From positions 27,904,599 to 27,964,598 of the forward strand of contig NC_088309.1 in assembly GCF_910592395.1 (NCBI RefSeq): a stretch of 60,000 bases of DNA. The letters run 5' to 3'. The translations under genes and the position numbers were made by a program. Origin of the DNA: Lineus longissimus (taxonomy: Eukaryota > Nemertea > Pilidiophora > Heteronemertea > Lineidae). The notes below the pieces were generated by a model. The model was not told where the DNA came from, ran no database searches, and saw only the letters and a list, made by a program, of their open reading frames with translations. The number at the start of each line of letters is the position of its first letter. The stretch's first letter is position 1. Of the stretch, positions 50,440 through 60,000 are shown one piece after another.

Positions 50440-52168
50440 CGTTGCTATCATTACGCCACGACCGAGTTGTTTTTCCTTGATAATATAATTTGTAGCATAT
50501 TCCTTTCAGCGATTAAAGAAATGCACAAGAAGCAGCTAACCATATACGCGCCGTATATATCTTTTGTACGAAATCAAATAAGGTTTGTTCTCGTTTAGAT
50601 ATTTCAATTTCACCGCTTTAGGCCTATAGGCCTATTTTGGCAGCCGGTACTGAGCAATCGCAAGGAACATTCTGTATGCCATGGCCACCTCCGTCCTATA
50701 ACCAATATATCGTATATATATACTTGTGTCATTCCTGGATAGAAAATCGGTCAGCCAACCTTTGAACGCCTGAATTCAGCTTGTTGAGGCTGATGCTCAC
50801 GGTATTCCAGTTGTCGCTGTTGTTACGGAAGCTCATCCCACCACGACAGGCATTAACTTTGGGCTTGAATCATCAGGTCTTCGCCCGAGAGTGGTACTCC
50901 TCGTTGTCGTCTTTCCTCCATCCACTCACGCACCGAACTGTCAACCTCTGGCCAGAGTGCTGAAAGGGTGTGATTTGCCTAACCATATTTCCACGAACCC
51001 TAACCCTTGATTCACCTTGTATGAGAAATGGATGAAGCCTTTGCTCACTGCTGCCGCATCTTCTTTTTCACCGAAGCCAAGAAGCTAACGGACAAATCAT
51101 CGAAAAACAGTGATTCTGAGGAACATACAAAATGGAATGTGGTGACAACTTTGGCAAGCCAAACACGCCGGGTGGGGGATGAATGGGTTAAAGCAGCACT
51201 CACCGATGCCTCTTTGTCTCTGCCGACGCCTCTGCGACTTCCTACTGGTGACTGGATGATGTCTCTCACGTAGTTCTTCCTGTTCCAGCAGCCATCGATG
51301 CAAAGTAGTCGGCGGGGGGGGGGAATGTTATGTTCCCTTGCAAACTGAGCCGATGAAATGCCACGAGGGTGCCTTATGTTTTCATTGTTGAAGTCATCCA
51401 AGAGACGGATTTTTTTCTTCTAGATAGTATGATCGGTAACGGCGAGGGGGTCAGATATCAACATCGTCATCTACTCCATTATCCATACGCCAGACATCAT
51501 CTTGGTTTCGTCTTCAAACGAGGAATGTAATGCAAACATGCGCTCACAGAGGCCTTGCTAGCCGACCTTTTCTTCATATTGTCACATTTCTTCAAGGCCT
51601 ACTCGCTACCGTGACAAGAAAGGCTATGGTGAACCAGCAGAATTGACATAGTGTTGTATGGAGAGATGCGTAATCAACTTAACTAGACCAAGAACCTGGA
51701 TATTCAACGACTTTCCATTCGAACAAGTTTCGCGGGACGATCGTTTAACGCATACAATACAGTATATATTGAAGGCGATTCGCCCAATTCGTGATTAGAT
51801 GTCATATGCCATACAGTGACAGATGAAGCGCTGTGACAGGCTGATACAATCAAAAGGTTCTCTGAGGTCGTGTATCGTCTTTGGTGGTCAGAGAAATCGT
51901 TCAAGGCGTCTTGCTGTTGTGGAAAAGAGTCCGCCAAAGATTGTGACTGGTGGCAAGAGATGCCAGCAATGCTTCTTCTGTATGAATTCAATCACTGAGT
52001 CGGTTGTGTTATTGCATACGAATGAAGATTCGATTGACCATGAGATGAATATATTGAGATGTGCACGCATCTACATCTAGATGTAATCGTTAATGGTTCT
52101 GCGACGAGCTGGGACACGAAGGAGAGAGACATATACGTGCAGCTATTATGACAACATAAACAGCTGCC

Positions 52169-52339
52169 ATGGAGAGGAGTTTGACAGCAAATGTCGACAC
52201 AGAAATTCAAAAGATTTTTGATGGTTACCAGTAAAATAAGAATGGAGCAATCTCTGCTGATGAAAAACCCCACAATATAAAACAAACATTGACACGACAT
52301 GTCAAATGTAATCAAAAACCGAGACAGTTTAATGAATGA
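52169..52339 (+). pseudogene. EF-hand-like frame interrupted by a stop
   Basis: From the ATG at 52169 the frame reads 21 codons, hits TAA at 52232-52234, then continues open to TGA at 52337. The residues around the stop fit an EF-hand loop (KIFDGYQ, stop, NKNGAISADE), with Asn, Asn, Gly, Ile and Glu at loop positions 3, 5, 6, 8 and 12. This would be a remnant of a calcium-binding protein. The match is short and could be chance. Confidence 0.25.
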
Positions 52340-52496
52340 AGTGACGTTTGGCTTTAAATGAGCAATTCCCTCAAGAAGAGTAAACATTCTGGAATGATGC
52401 GGAAATTGCTCAAGCATCGTTGGCGGGGTCTATGAATCTTCATTCGGACATTAGCAAGTGCAGTATCTTTAAATCAACACTTGGCGGGAAGTGTAG

Positions 52497-52787
52497 TGTT
52501 GGAAGAGCGTTGTTTGCTCGGTAACGGTAACAAACTATGGCAGACAAGGTAGCCAAATATTAGGATCCGATGGATTAAATGCTTCCCAACTTCTTACTGG
52601 TACGAAACTAGATATTATCAACTTTGAAATTCTGACATCAGAATCAAACGGAGGAAAGGAAAACAGACCGCCAACCGCTGTCCCGAGCGCGGAATGGCCA
52701 GTTGTAAATCATTCGTATACTGATAAGGGCCCTGTTGCTTTATCTAATGAAGAGGTTGGGATATCATCAGTTTCCACCAAGACCTGA
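52497..52787 (+). pseudogene. Orphan 96-codon open frame, possibly a decayed exon
   Basis: Open from 52497 to TGA at 52785-52787 without a usable ATG in frame. Composition is coding-like (blocks LNASQLLTGTKLDIINFEIL and GGKENRPPTAVPSAEWP). An ATG at 52536 lies in another frame that closes after eight codons. Downstream frames continue in pieces (HDVLVHWRNDRPSRLNRS in another phase), as expected of a frameshifted coding relic. The family is unknown. Confidence 0.25.
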
Positions 52788-53246
52788 TCACGATGTGCTC
52801 GTTCACTGGCGTAATGACCGACCATCCCGACTCAATAGATCCTTATCAAAAGATGGAGAGGTTCAGCCTGATTAGTGCAATATAACATCTCTCAACTCCA
52901 GTTGCTGGACCATGATATACATGTAGATAAGTTAAGAAAATCTTATTGAGGAAACATGCAATTGAGGCAAACTTAGAGCCTCTTCTTCTCATCAGAAAAT
53001 AGTATTATTGCTTCAGGACATCATGTACTGTCTTTGTAGAGGATATCAGATGAGGAGGCGCAGAATACTGTATGATAGCAGAATGAAGAAGTAGCGCCTA
53101 TTTCACGTTCAAAGATCAATGAATCTACTTATTACACATCAATGTGGCGCTCAGTCTCGCTGGGCCAATGACCATGATTAACTGCCAAAGGATACGGTGA
53201 AGTTTGACGTTTTGGCCCTTAAAACATGCCGATTTATTAGCGACGT

Positions 53247-53336
53247 GCGACAATCCTAAAGTCGAAGGATACCAACGAACTACGCGGATGGATCGGCATG
53301 GTCCAAAAGATGCATGCAGTAAGTTGCCGACAATGA
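53247..53336 (+). pseudogene. Possible Ty3/Gypsy reverse-transcriptase tail relic
   Basis: A 29-codon frame reads ATILKSKDTNELRGWIGMV before a TGA. It resembles the stretch after the RT fingers and palm in Ty3/Gypsy elements, which usually has an isoleucine, a proline-rich step, then a xELRxFLGMV-type block. Only this short piece is seen and a stop lies immediately upstream, so the call is weak. Confidence 0.25.
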
Positions 53337-53889
53337 TGAGTAATGCAGACAGTGATGCATCCTAGTGTCGCCGCTCTTCTTTCCCTCATGGCGCCGTGCA
53401 CTTTTTTCCATGATCATACGTTCGAACTTTTTAGCTCTGATATGGTGCGGGAACGTATTCATCAACAAGAACATAGCTATAAATAACGATAAAGACATAT
53501 TGATAGGATAGAAAATTGAAGGACGTTGGCATCTCATTCGTCATTAAAATCTTATCGGTCCAGTCGCCCATGTTGGCGGGTTTTCTGAGAATGTGCAGTA
53601 ATAATAGCAAGAACGACTCGTTGGTAGCTTTTTGTTAGCATTCTTCATCATCTTCCATCAAACCCGAACTTGCGTCTCTTGTCGCCTGGTTCGCCTTTGT
53701 CACAATCTTTGTCAGCAAGTCCCGCAATACCTTAGACCCATCCATTGCCTTTTTCTTCGCAGCCTTGTAAGCATAAAATAGTCACGAGTGGATGAGGGAT
53801 TCTATAATTTTCTACTCATGAATGAGAAACCTTTCAATGGGACCTCGAGTATACTTAAAGGGTTTCCATTGCACGTTACTTGTCATGAA

Positions 53890-53931
53890 TGCGAATTAGC
53901 CTCCAATGTTGAAGTGGGAGGCTAATTCGCA
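53890..53931. repeat. Perfect 15-bp inverted repeat (hairpin)
   Basis: TGCGAATTAGCCTCC (53890-53904) and GGAGGCTAATTCGCA (53917-53931) are exact reverse complements around a 12-base loop. No coding frame explains it. It could be a foldback-element tip or a structured RNA. Confidence 0.9.
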
Positions 53932-54865
53932 CCCGTGAGTAGAACTGTATTTATTGATATCAAATGTCAGTTACAATATCGATATCGTTTATTGACGCTT
54001 CACTTCTATGTACAATGTATGAAAGCATGTGATTTAATTACAGAAGACGAAGTACAGGCATTTTCAAGGGAAACACATGTTAAAGGGAGTATACATATAG
54101 TTACGGAAATTTTCGTTTTTGGCAACCATGTTTGCAGTCACAAGGCAATATCAGTTTGTAAGGCAATTGGTAAATCATGATATCAATTCCACATCCAATC
54201 AGCCCGGGTTACAGCCAGCTTAGCACTAACGAGGGAACACAAAGGCCTTCTTTTGGAGCAGACGACCAGACGCCGCTAACATTTTCAATAAATCAATAAC
54301 AATGTTGACAATAATGGCGCGGGTGCAGAAGGAATGATCAAATCCAAAGATTAACCGCTTCTCCACGATTATCAACAATGACATCGACCATTGTTTACTT
54401 GATTTGCATTTCCTGTCAAGAATGAAACATCCATCTTACCACAACTCTCTGAAAAAAATTGATCCATCAACGTAAGGCTTTTCTTCAGTTACTGGCATGG
54501 ATTCTTGTCGTTCACTTGATCCTGCGTCCGCATTCGAATCTCGAATATCTCCCTAAAAGGGTCATGTTCACAAACAGTTCATGTACAAGAATGGTTTCTT
54601 CAAGAACGCTGACTATCATGGCCCCTAGTTGCTCAATCGGCGTTAGGACTTAACGCAGCCGATTGAGCAAACGGACCCAGAATGAGACTATACACACGAA
54701 ACTGCAAGTTATAAACGCAACAAGAGTATTCAAATATCCATTTCCTTACATTACTCCAATTATAAATACATTTTTTTATGTACATGCACATTTTAAACAC
54801 ATTACTTTTGATCCTCGTACAGAAGTGACTAAAAATACTAGTATAAAAATCATAGTGTTTGTGTG
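53932..54865. other. Stretch downstream of the LHFPL-like exon, no gene recognised
   Basis: Contains an 81-codon plus-strand frame (53935-54180) with no motif I recognise and a strong hairpin at 54629-54670. Part of it is probably the 3' UTR of the minus-strand LHFPL-like gene. Confidence 0.35.
54629..54670. repeat. Long hairpin with 12 + 5 paired bases
   Basis: TTGCTCAATCGG (54629-54640) pairs perfectly with CCGATTGAGCAA (54659-54670). Inside it CGTTA (54641-54645) pairs with TAACG (54651-54655) around the loop GGACT, leaving a three-base bulge (CAG). It lies about 200 bp past the stop codon of the LHFPL-like exon. Confidence 0.9.
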
Positions 54866-55089
54866 CTATACATATGTTGGTCTGTGATACTGATTCACCT
54901 TCATGTCCGTGTAATGTGATAGAAATGGACAGAATACAGAGAGAGCTGTTCCCATGATGGCGAGCATGTAGCCCCAGCCTATTTGACACGTCCCTGCATC
55001 GTATATTGAAGAGTGATGACAGTAGAGCTGCACGAACATCGAGTCCAACCCGAGCGGGAAGATCACGAGACCAGCGACCATTATCATGA
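54866..55089 (-). CDS. 3'-terminal exon of an LHFPL-family tetraspan membrane protein
   Basis: The LHFPL family comprises four-pass membrane proteins, some of which act as auxiliary subunits in hair cells and at synapses. On the minus strand an acceptor (tctctttccag) precedes the exon at 55089, which enters with two bases of a split codon and stops with TAG at 54868-54866, about 74 residues. The end of TM3 (MVAGLVIF), then PLGLDSMFVQLYC and TCQIGWGYMLAIMG match the family pattern: a Pro-x-Gly-x-Asp-Ser block, a Cys, then CxIGW.Y.LAI.G opening TM4 (AIMGTALSVFCPFL). The short tail is polar. The subfamily (member 1-5 type) is not resolved. Earlier exons should lie at higher coordinates; one weak candidate is near 57.6 kb. 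The 101-bp minisatellite would then lie in an intron. Confidence 0.7.
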
Positions 55090-55423
55090 CTGGAAAGAGA
55101 CAAAATAAATACGGTGAGAATTACGCAACATGCATGTCCATCGATTTCAATGGGCAGATCTAACTTAGTCGGAGTCCTGGACTGCAATTTCCCAGATACT
55201 TGAAAAAGCTAAGATGCTCCACTGGTGACTCTGAAATTCAATTATAACATGATAAGACTGGTGATTCGATTATCATACTACTGCTGATGACAGATATAAA
55301 CCTAGCTACCCTTTACTGCAAGTATACCAAGGCGGACGGACATTTTTTGATATTCAAAACAACTTCACACTGTGGGAGCATTTAAAACCAATCATGTGTA
55401 TTTAGCAGCTTGTAACATTGAAT

Positions 55424-56133
55424 ATGTGTGTGTAACACGGGGAAGTCACGAACTATGAAGAGGTTTTCAGATAGCATTCATCGACGCCGCCCTTTGCTTG
55501 TTTCCACAACAGTTGTTCCAGTAGATGTGTGTGTAACACGGGGAAGTCTTGAACTATGAAGAGGTTTTCAGATAGCATTCATCGACGCCGCCCTTTGCTT
55601 GTTTCCACAACAGTTGTTCCAGTAGATGTGTGTGTAACACGGGGAAGTCTTGAACTATGAAGAGGTTTTCAGATAGCATTCATCGACGCCGCCCTTTGCT
55701 TGTTTCCACAACAGTTGTTCCAGTAGATGTGTGTGTAACACGGGGAAGTCTTGAACTATGAAGAGGTTTTCAGATAGCATTCATCGACGCCGCCCTTTGC
55801 TTGTTTCCACAACAGTTGTTCCAGTAGATGTGTGTGTAACACGGGGAAGTCTTGAACTATGAAGAGGTTTTCAGATAGCATTCATCGACGCCGCCCTTTG
55901 CTTGTTTCCACAACAGTTGTTCCAGTAGATGTGTGTGTAACACGGGGAAGTCTTGAACTATGAAGAGGTTTTCAGATAGCATTCATCGACGCCGCCCTTT
56001 GCTGGTTTCCACAACAGTTGTTCCAGTAGATGTGTGTGTAACACGGAGAAGTCTTGAACTATGAAGAGGTTTTCAGATAGCATTCATCGACGCCGCCCTT
56101 TGCTTGTTTCCACAACAGTTGTTCCAGTAGATG
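55424..56133. repeat. 101-bp minisatellite, seven copies, nearly identical
   Basis: atgtgtgtgtaacac starts at 55424, 55525, 55626, 55727, 55828, 55929 and 56030, exactly 101 bp apart each time. The copies differ by only a few bases (first unit gtcacg for gtcttg; the sixth has gctggt for gcttgt; the last has ggagaa for ggggaa). Each unit contains the palindrome ACAACAGTTGT. Confidence 0.97.
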
Positions 56134-57571
56134 ACAAGACCAAAATCGATGGAAAATAACATTTACCCGCAGCTTATGTTGCAGATATTAGAGTTCTTGT
56201 GATTAGGAGAGTTTAAACAGAGTAAGTTGAACCATAACGTTTTTGTCATTTGAAACCAACAGCTTTCCTTCTCGCACCAGTGTCAACAGGTGTCATGTTT
56301 ATATCCCCAAGTAATGCGAAGAAGCTAGTGTCAATATGATGTTGTAGTTTGGAAGCAAGGGTATAGCCATGATAGCTCGTCTTATAAATTTTTGATGATA
56401 GGGATATGCGAACACCCACTCCAAGGATTCTGCCAGGTACACCTTCCCAGTCCTATACATATACAGAGAAAAAGGAGATATACTAGTAATATTCCAACAA
56501 CTTGAAGACTTGAATTTATTCACCCGACATAAGTGTCCTTAAAATCTTTCCCCAAATTAATAAGCTTCTGTGAACATTGGGGAAGCTGTGTTATCATTGC
56601 ACGACCAAGCACGGAAGTTCTCTAATGGTCCAGAGGCTTGGTATCAGTTTACAGCCAACCTAGGCGTCGAGAGCGATGGGACCCAACCAATGGGGGAAAC
56701 AAGTGATGTCGATGTTAGAACAGGTATCCAGGAATGGTTGGGTATAGGCTGTAAATCTATCGGCAGGTGCGTCTGCATCCCTCCTTTCCTAATAAAGGCG
56801 GAGACTTTAAGATGGACGCTCACCTACGCCTTCCGAACGTGACAACGTATTCCTCTGTAACAAAATCAAAATGAGCGAATTGTGTATTAGAAGTTGTATG
56901 AAAATGTTGAAGTGTCGGCCTCGCCCTCAGCAGTCTCTCCCTAACATGCGTGCAATACTTCAGGTTACTGCCTCTGTTTAGCCAACTATAAAGCCTCTTC
57001 CAAACATGGCTTCCGTTGCCAACAAACCTTATGTATTTTTATACACTTCATATGATACAAGTGATGGTAAACAAACAACATCAAATTGGAAAAAGTGGGC
57101 AACAATAGTAGCACTAGGCAACGCAATTTATTTCCTACTTATATCAAGGTTGAAGTGTTTGATGCGAGCTGCATATTGCTAAATGTTGCGTCTCATATTT
57201 TGCTAGTTAAGGGCATTGTCAACATCCTCATGCGCCTCACGTTTTTAATTTTCTGTTATTTATTCAACCATGCATGAAAAGTGCAGTTCCCGCTGCAGTA
57301 TGCAGTTCTTTCATATGATACTTGATTCTATCAGAACTCCAACCTCAGCGAAATTCTTATGCGCGATGCTTTAGAAGAGATACATGTACGTGTATTACAC
57401 TTTGATAACTTAATTTCGGAAAACATGAAACTTTATCTTAACATCTTGTCAATCGTCGCAGACCTTTTTTTAATCTTGATGTCTTGATGAGAAGATTCTC
57501 ACATAGTTGTTAGTGTAGTTTCCTCAAAGACTTTAGGGTAGTTCAAACTGCCCGTTGTCTACCATTACTCA
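56134..57571. other. Stretch without a supportable gene
   Basis: A plus-strand frame at 56570-56842 contains coding-like text (RKFSNGPEAWYQFTANLGVE) ending near a donor-like CAG-GTGCGT, but no start, acceptor or family could be established. Nothing else stands out. Confidence 0.3.
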
Positions 57572-57722
57572 CCAGTGCCTCACCATACGCCACTGAGTAT
57601 CACCAGTGAAGTCCCAATAACCGATAACTGGTTGATCTCAAAGTTGATCCACCGGGGCAAATCCCGACCAGACCAATCCCGCATGAGATAAGCAGGAAAT
57701 TGTAATGTGGAGCTGCAAACCT
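57572..57722 (-). CDS. Weak candidate internal exon, possibly of the LHFPL-like gene
   Basis: On the minus strand, after an acceptor-like gttaccacag, a frame reads through RDWSGRDLPRWINFEINQ and then a hydrophobic LSVIGTSLVILSGVW, ending at a donor-like GTATG-GTGAGG. The order (polar loop, Leu-Pro, Trp, hydrophobic segment) could represent the extracellular loop and TM2 of an LHFPL protein, in the right orientation and on the right side of the 54866 exon. Family motifs are not clear, and the exon that would join the two was not found. Confidence 0.2.
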
Positions 57723-60000
57723 GTGGTAACAGAGGAGCCATTCCACCTGATATATTGCCAAACCAATGGCTACTGTAATGGACAATTTACCTTGCCTTGC
57801 CGATTCTTTGGAAGGAGGAATGGTAAACCCTTATGTTATTAGTTTACCCGAATGGCCTATTCACACGGGTAACGGGTACCTTCATACCTCCACTGTCACA
57901 ATCAGCATTTCAGTGATTCTTTTCAATCTATTGCCAGCAAAAAAGAATGACCATCTCGACAAGTGGAGCTTAGCAAACGTAAGACTGGTAGCTCCTTGAT
58001 TCCCTGCAGATGAGATAGCGACAAATCACTCTCAGCAGCTTATTTACTCTCTGTAATGACATGGTATTGTTGGGTGATATGAAGAGTGATTACATTTCAA
58101 ACTAGCTCGTGGCTAGCTTGTGTACTGTGCCCTGGAGGGGCATGACCTGTCATCAGATGAGGACCCTGAGGACATGCACAGCAAATCTAACAGGCAAATC
58201 ACCAATTCCCATCTCTGAAGGAAGGATCATGGTCAGTTTGTACCAAGTAGATGTTGACAACCTACCACCAATGGGCGCAGCAACCGCCAATGTCGCGGAT
58301 TTGGATGCATCAATTAAAATCAAGCAATGTCATCCTGCAGCTAAATGATTCCAAACACGAACAATGCTTGCTGATATCCATACTGGCGCCGGAACCTCCT
58401 TGAGCAAGGAATAGAACCAATAGTTAAAACAATAGACAATTGATTTCAATCATGGTTTAATGGATGCAGAGATTAACAATGTTAGATATGTACACTTGGA
58501 AATACATAACCAGAATCAGTTTTGCGTTGAATTCAGTACTGGTTGTGACACAGAAAACGCACAGGAACTTGAGAATTCACATAGAGGCGGCTGTTCTTTA
58601 TCATATTTATTTCTGATCAATCCGTGATAGGTATACCAGCAGCAATAGGTGTGCCATGCTGACTCGGTGTCGCATCGTCTTGTTTGCAGATGCTCGCTAG
58701 ACACCATGGCGCCCGCAAGTGGTTTCTTTGGACAATCCCTAATGGAAAAGTGGCCATTCATTGTTAAACTCAAAGGAATGTTCTCCTTGATGGCAATCCT
58801 GATTCTATTCCCGCAGAAGATGAGACATTTCTGAGATGGAATAAATACTTGTGTCGCCGACCTTGTTTGTCAATTACTCGCCCATGCACTTTGCCCGGAC
58901 CGAGGAGTTTGCATAATCTGCTCGTCGCTCTCAGAAATGTGCACATTTCATGATTGGTGAATTGCTCGAAATGTCGGACATGTATCCATCTATATAAAGG
59001 CATCAAAAGTACACTCTGTTGTTGCATAGTTCTTGGCTTCCAAGATGATGAGGAGGTGACATTGGCAGTTGCTTGCTGCGAGCGATAGAAAACAGATGGC
59101 CAAGGTCACTCTGTCATCGCTTCACGCAATGATGTCATCGGTTCCTGTGATTAATCAAACAATGCTTCCACTTGGTAAGGATTCTGACACAACATTTGAT
59201 GTGCGTGTACGGAACTATGACATCGTATTAAATTCTCAATAACCGGTTGTATAGACAAACAAGAGTATAAAATACATACTACGTGTAGCACTTTTGTCCC
59301 TGAACAGTGACATCAACAATGCATTATGATACCTGGTTACTCAATCTACCGGTGCATTTCTTTATATTGCCGGTTTCTTGGTTGATTATGAAGAAAGGAT
59401 CCCTAATTGTCCATTGCACTCGGCTTTGACCCCTATCATGGGACCTAGGCAAGAATAGAATCAATTATTTAGCAAGCAATCAGACGATCTATTGTCCATT
59501 TAATGCCAATCTGGCCAGGGTATTATTTAACGCAACCGCCGTTACTCCTGGTTGCTTCTTGGTAGTTTCACGGCTGTGGTTGCCATCTGATCCATGCCAA
59601 TACCAGGATCAATAGGTGCCGTGTCAAGTCCAGATGTAAGGTATCGGCGACGCAAGGAATCTTTTATACCTAAAGGTCTTACTCATACCAACAGCTCTTG
59701 CAAATCTTTTTCGCAGACAATGCTACCGGTAGACTTCTGACCATTGCCTTGATAGCATGGTGGTAGTTCGAATGCAGTCAAAAAAGTGAATGCAATTCAA
59801 ACGCTGCACTTGATATAACCGGCAAATCACAAATGCATAATGCAGATTGAACGTATTATTAACTGCAACCAGAATGACGCATTCCTGTTTATTGAATGCA
59901 GAACAATAAGTTGAAATCAAACAAAGAGAAACACAATCAACTATTGGGCACGCGATTTGAATAATCATTGTTTTATTATGGTGTTCATTGCAGCGGATCC
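57723..60000. other. Stretch without a supportable gene
   Basis: Several frames of 60-85 codons occur on both strands (for example 58109-58348 plus and 58770-59027 minus), none with motifs, splice signals or composition that I can defend. Probably intron or intergenic DNA. Confidence 0.35.

Larger units (their letters stand above)
50440..53889. other. Gene-poor stretch with decayed coding traces
   Basis: Several open frames without splice support lie here. One of 78 codons runs 50774-51010 (blocks such as EADAHGIPVVAVVTEAHP). On the minus strand, 51045-51401 is open for 118 codons. The more interesting traces are listed separately at 52169, 52497 and 53247. No intact gene can be supported. 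Confidence 0.4.

Noticed and set aside
51992-52417. 141-residue minus-strand frame rich in Cys, Leu and Ser
   Set aside because: No motif, no splice context, and the opposite strand gives the more sensible EF-hand-like reading; treated as a chance frame.
52513-52540. Ciliary X-box-like ggtaacggtaac just before an ATG
   Set aside because: The half-sites are in direct rather than inverted orientation, and the frame from that ATG closes after eight codons.

Overview
This is animal nuclear DNA. Genes are split by short GT-AG introns, AATAAA signals follow the 3' ends, and there are no operons or ribosome binding sites. The two complete genes (a NUDT9 ADP-ribose pyrophosphatase and a TTD14-type P-loop protein), the small introns and the frequent taggccta and acatgta words suggest a marine invertebrate bilaterian. 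I cannot name the species.

Left gene region, 1-21 kb. The last exon of an unidentified, highly charged helical protein ends at 648 (+). NUDT9 (+) was resolved into seven coding exons, 4380-7047, giving 341 residues with all splice phases consistent. A 117-bp minisatellite starts about 50 bp after its probable polyA signal. Converging on it from the right is a TTD14 homologue (-), resolved into twelve coding exons from 20962 down to 10838, 452 residues, again with consistent phases. A short inverted-repeat element sits in its first intron. A roughly 700-bp element with TTA target duplications, PIF/Harbinger-like, sits about 110 bp upstream of its start codon.

Central array, 22.68-50.44 kb. 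About 28 head-to-tail copies of a ~979-bp unit fill nearly half of the window. No unit has a convincing protein gene. Nearly every unit carries a TATA-like hexamer, tRNA-like A and B boxes, and a T8-C-T7 run about 20 bp beyond the B box. That is the layout of a type-2 RNA polymerase III gene with its terminator. The tRNA-like part does not fold into a proper cloverleaf, so it is either a tRNA/SINE-derived satellite or a tandem array of an unrecognised small RNA gene. Shared private variants show recent multi-unit duplications inside the array.

Right region, 50.4-60 kb. This part is gene-poor. It holds decayed coding traces (an EF-hand-like frame with a stop, an orphan 96-codon frame, a possible Ty3/Gypsy reverse-transcriptase tail), two near-perfect hairpins, the last exon of an LHFPL-type tetraspan membrane protein (-) at 54866-55089, and a 7 x 101-bp nearly identical minisatellite. 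No confident gene was found from 56.1 to 60 kb.
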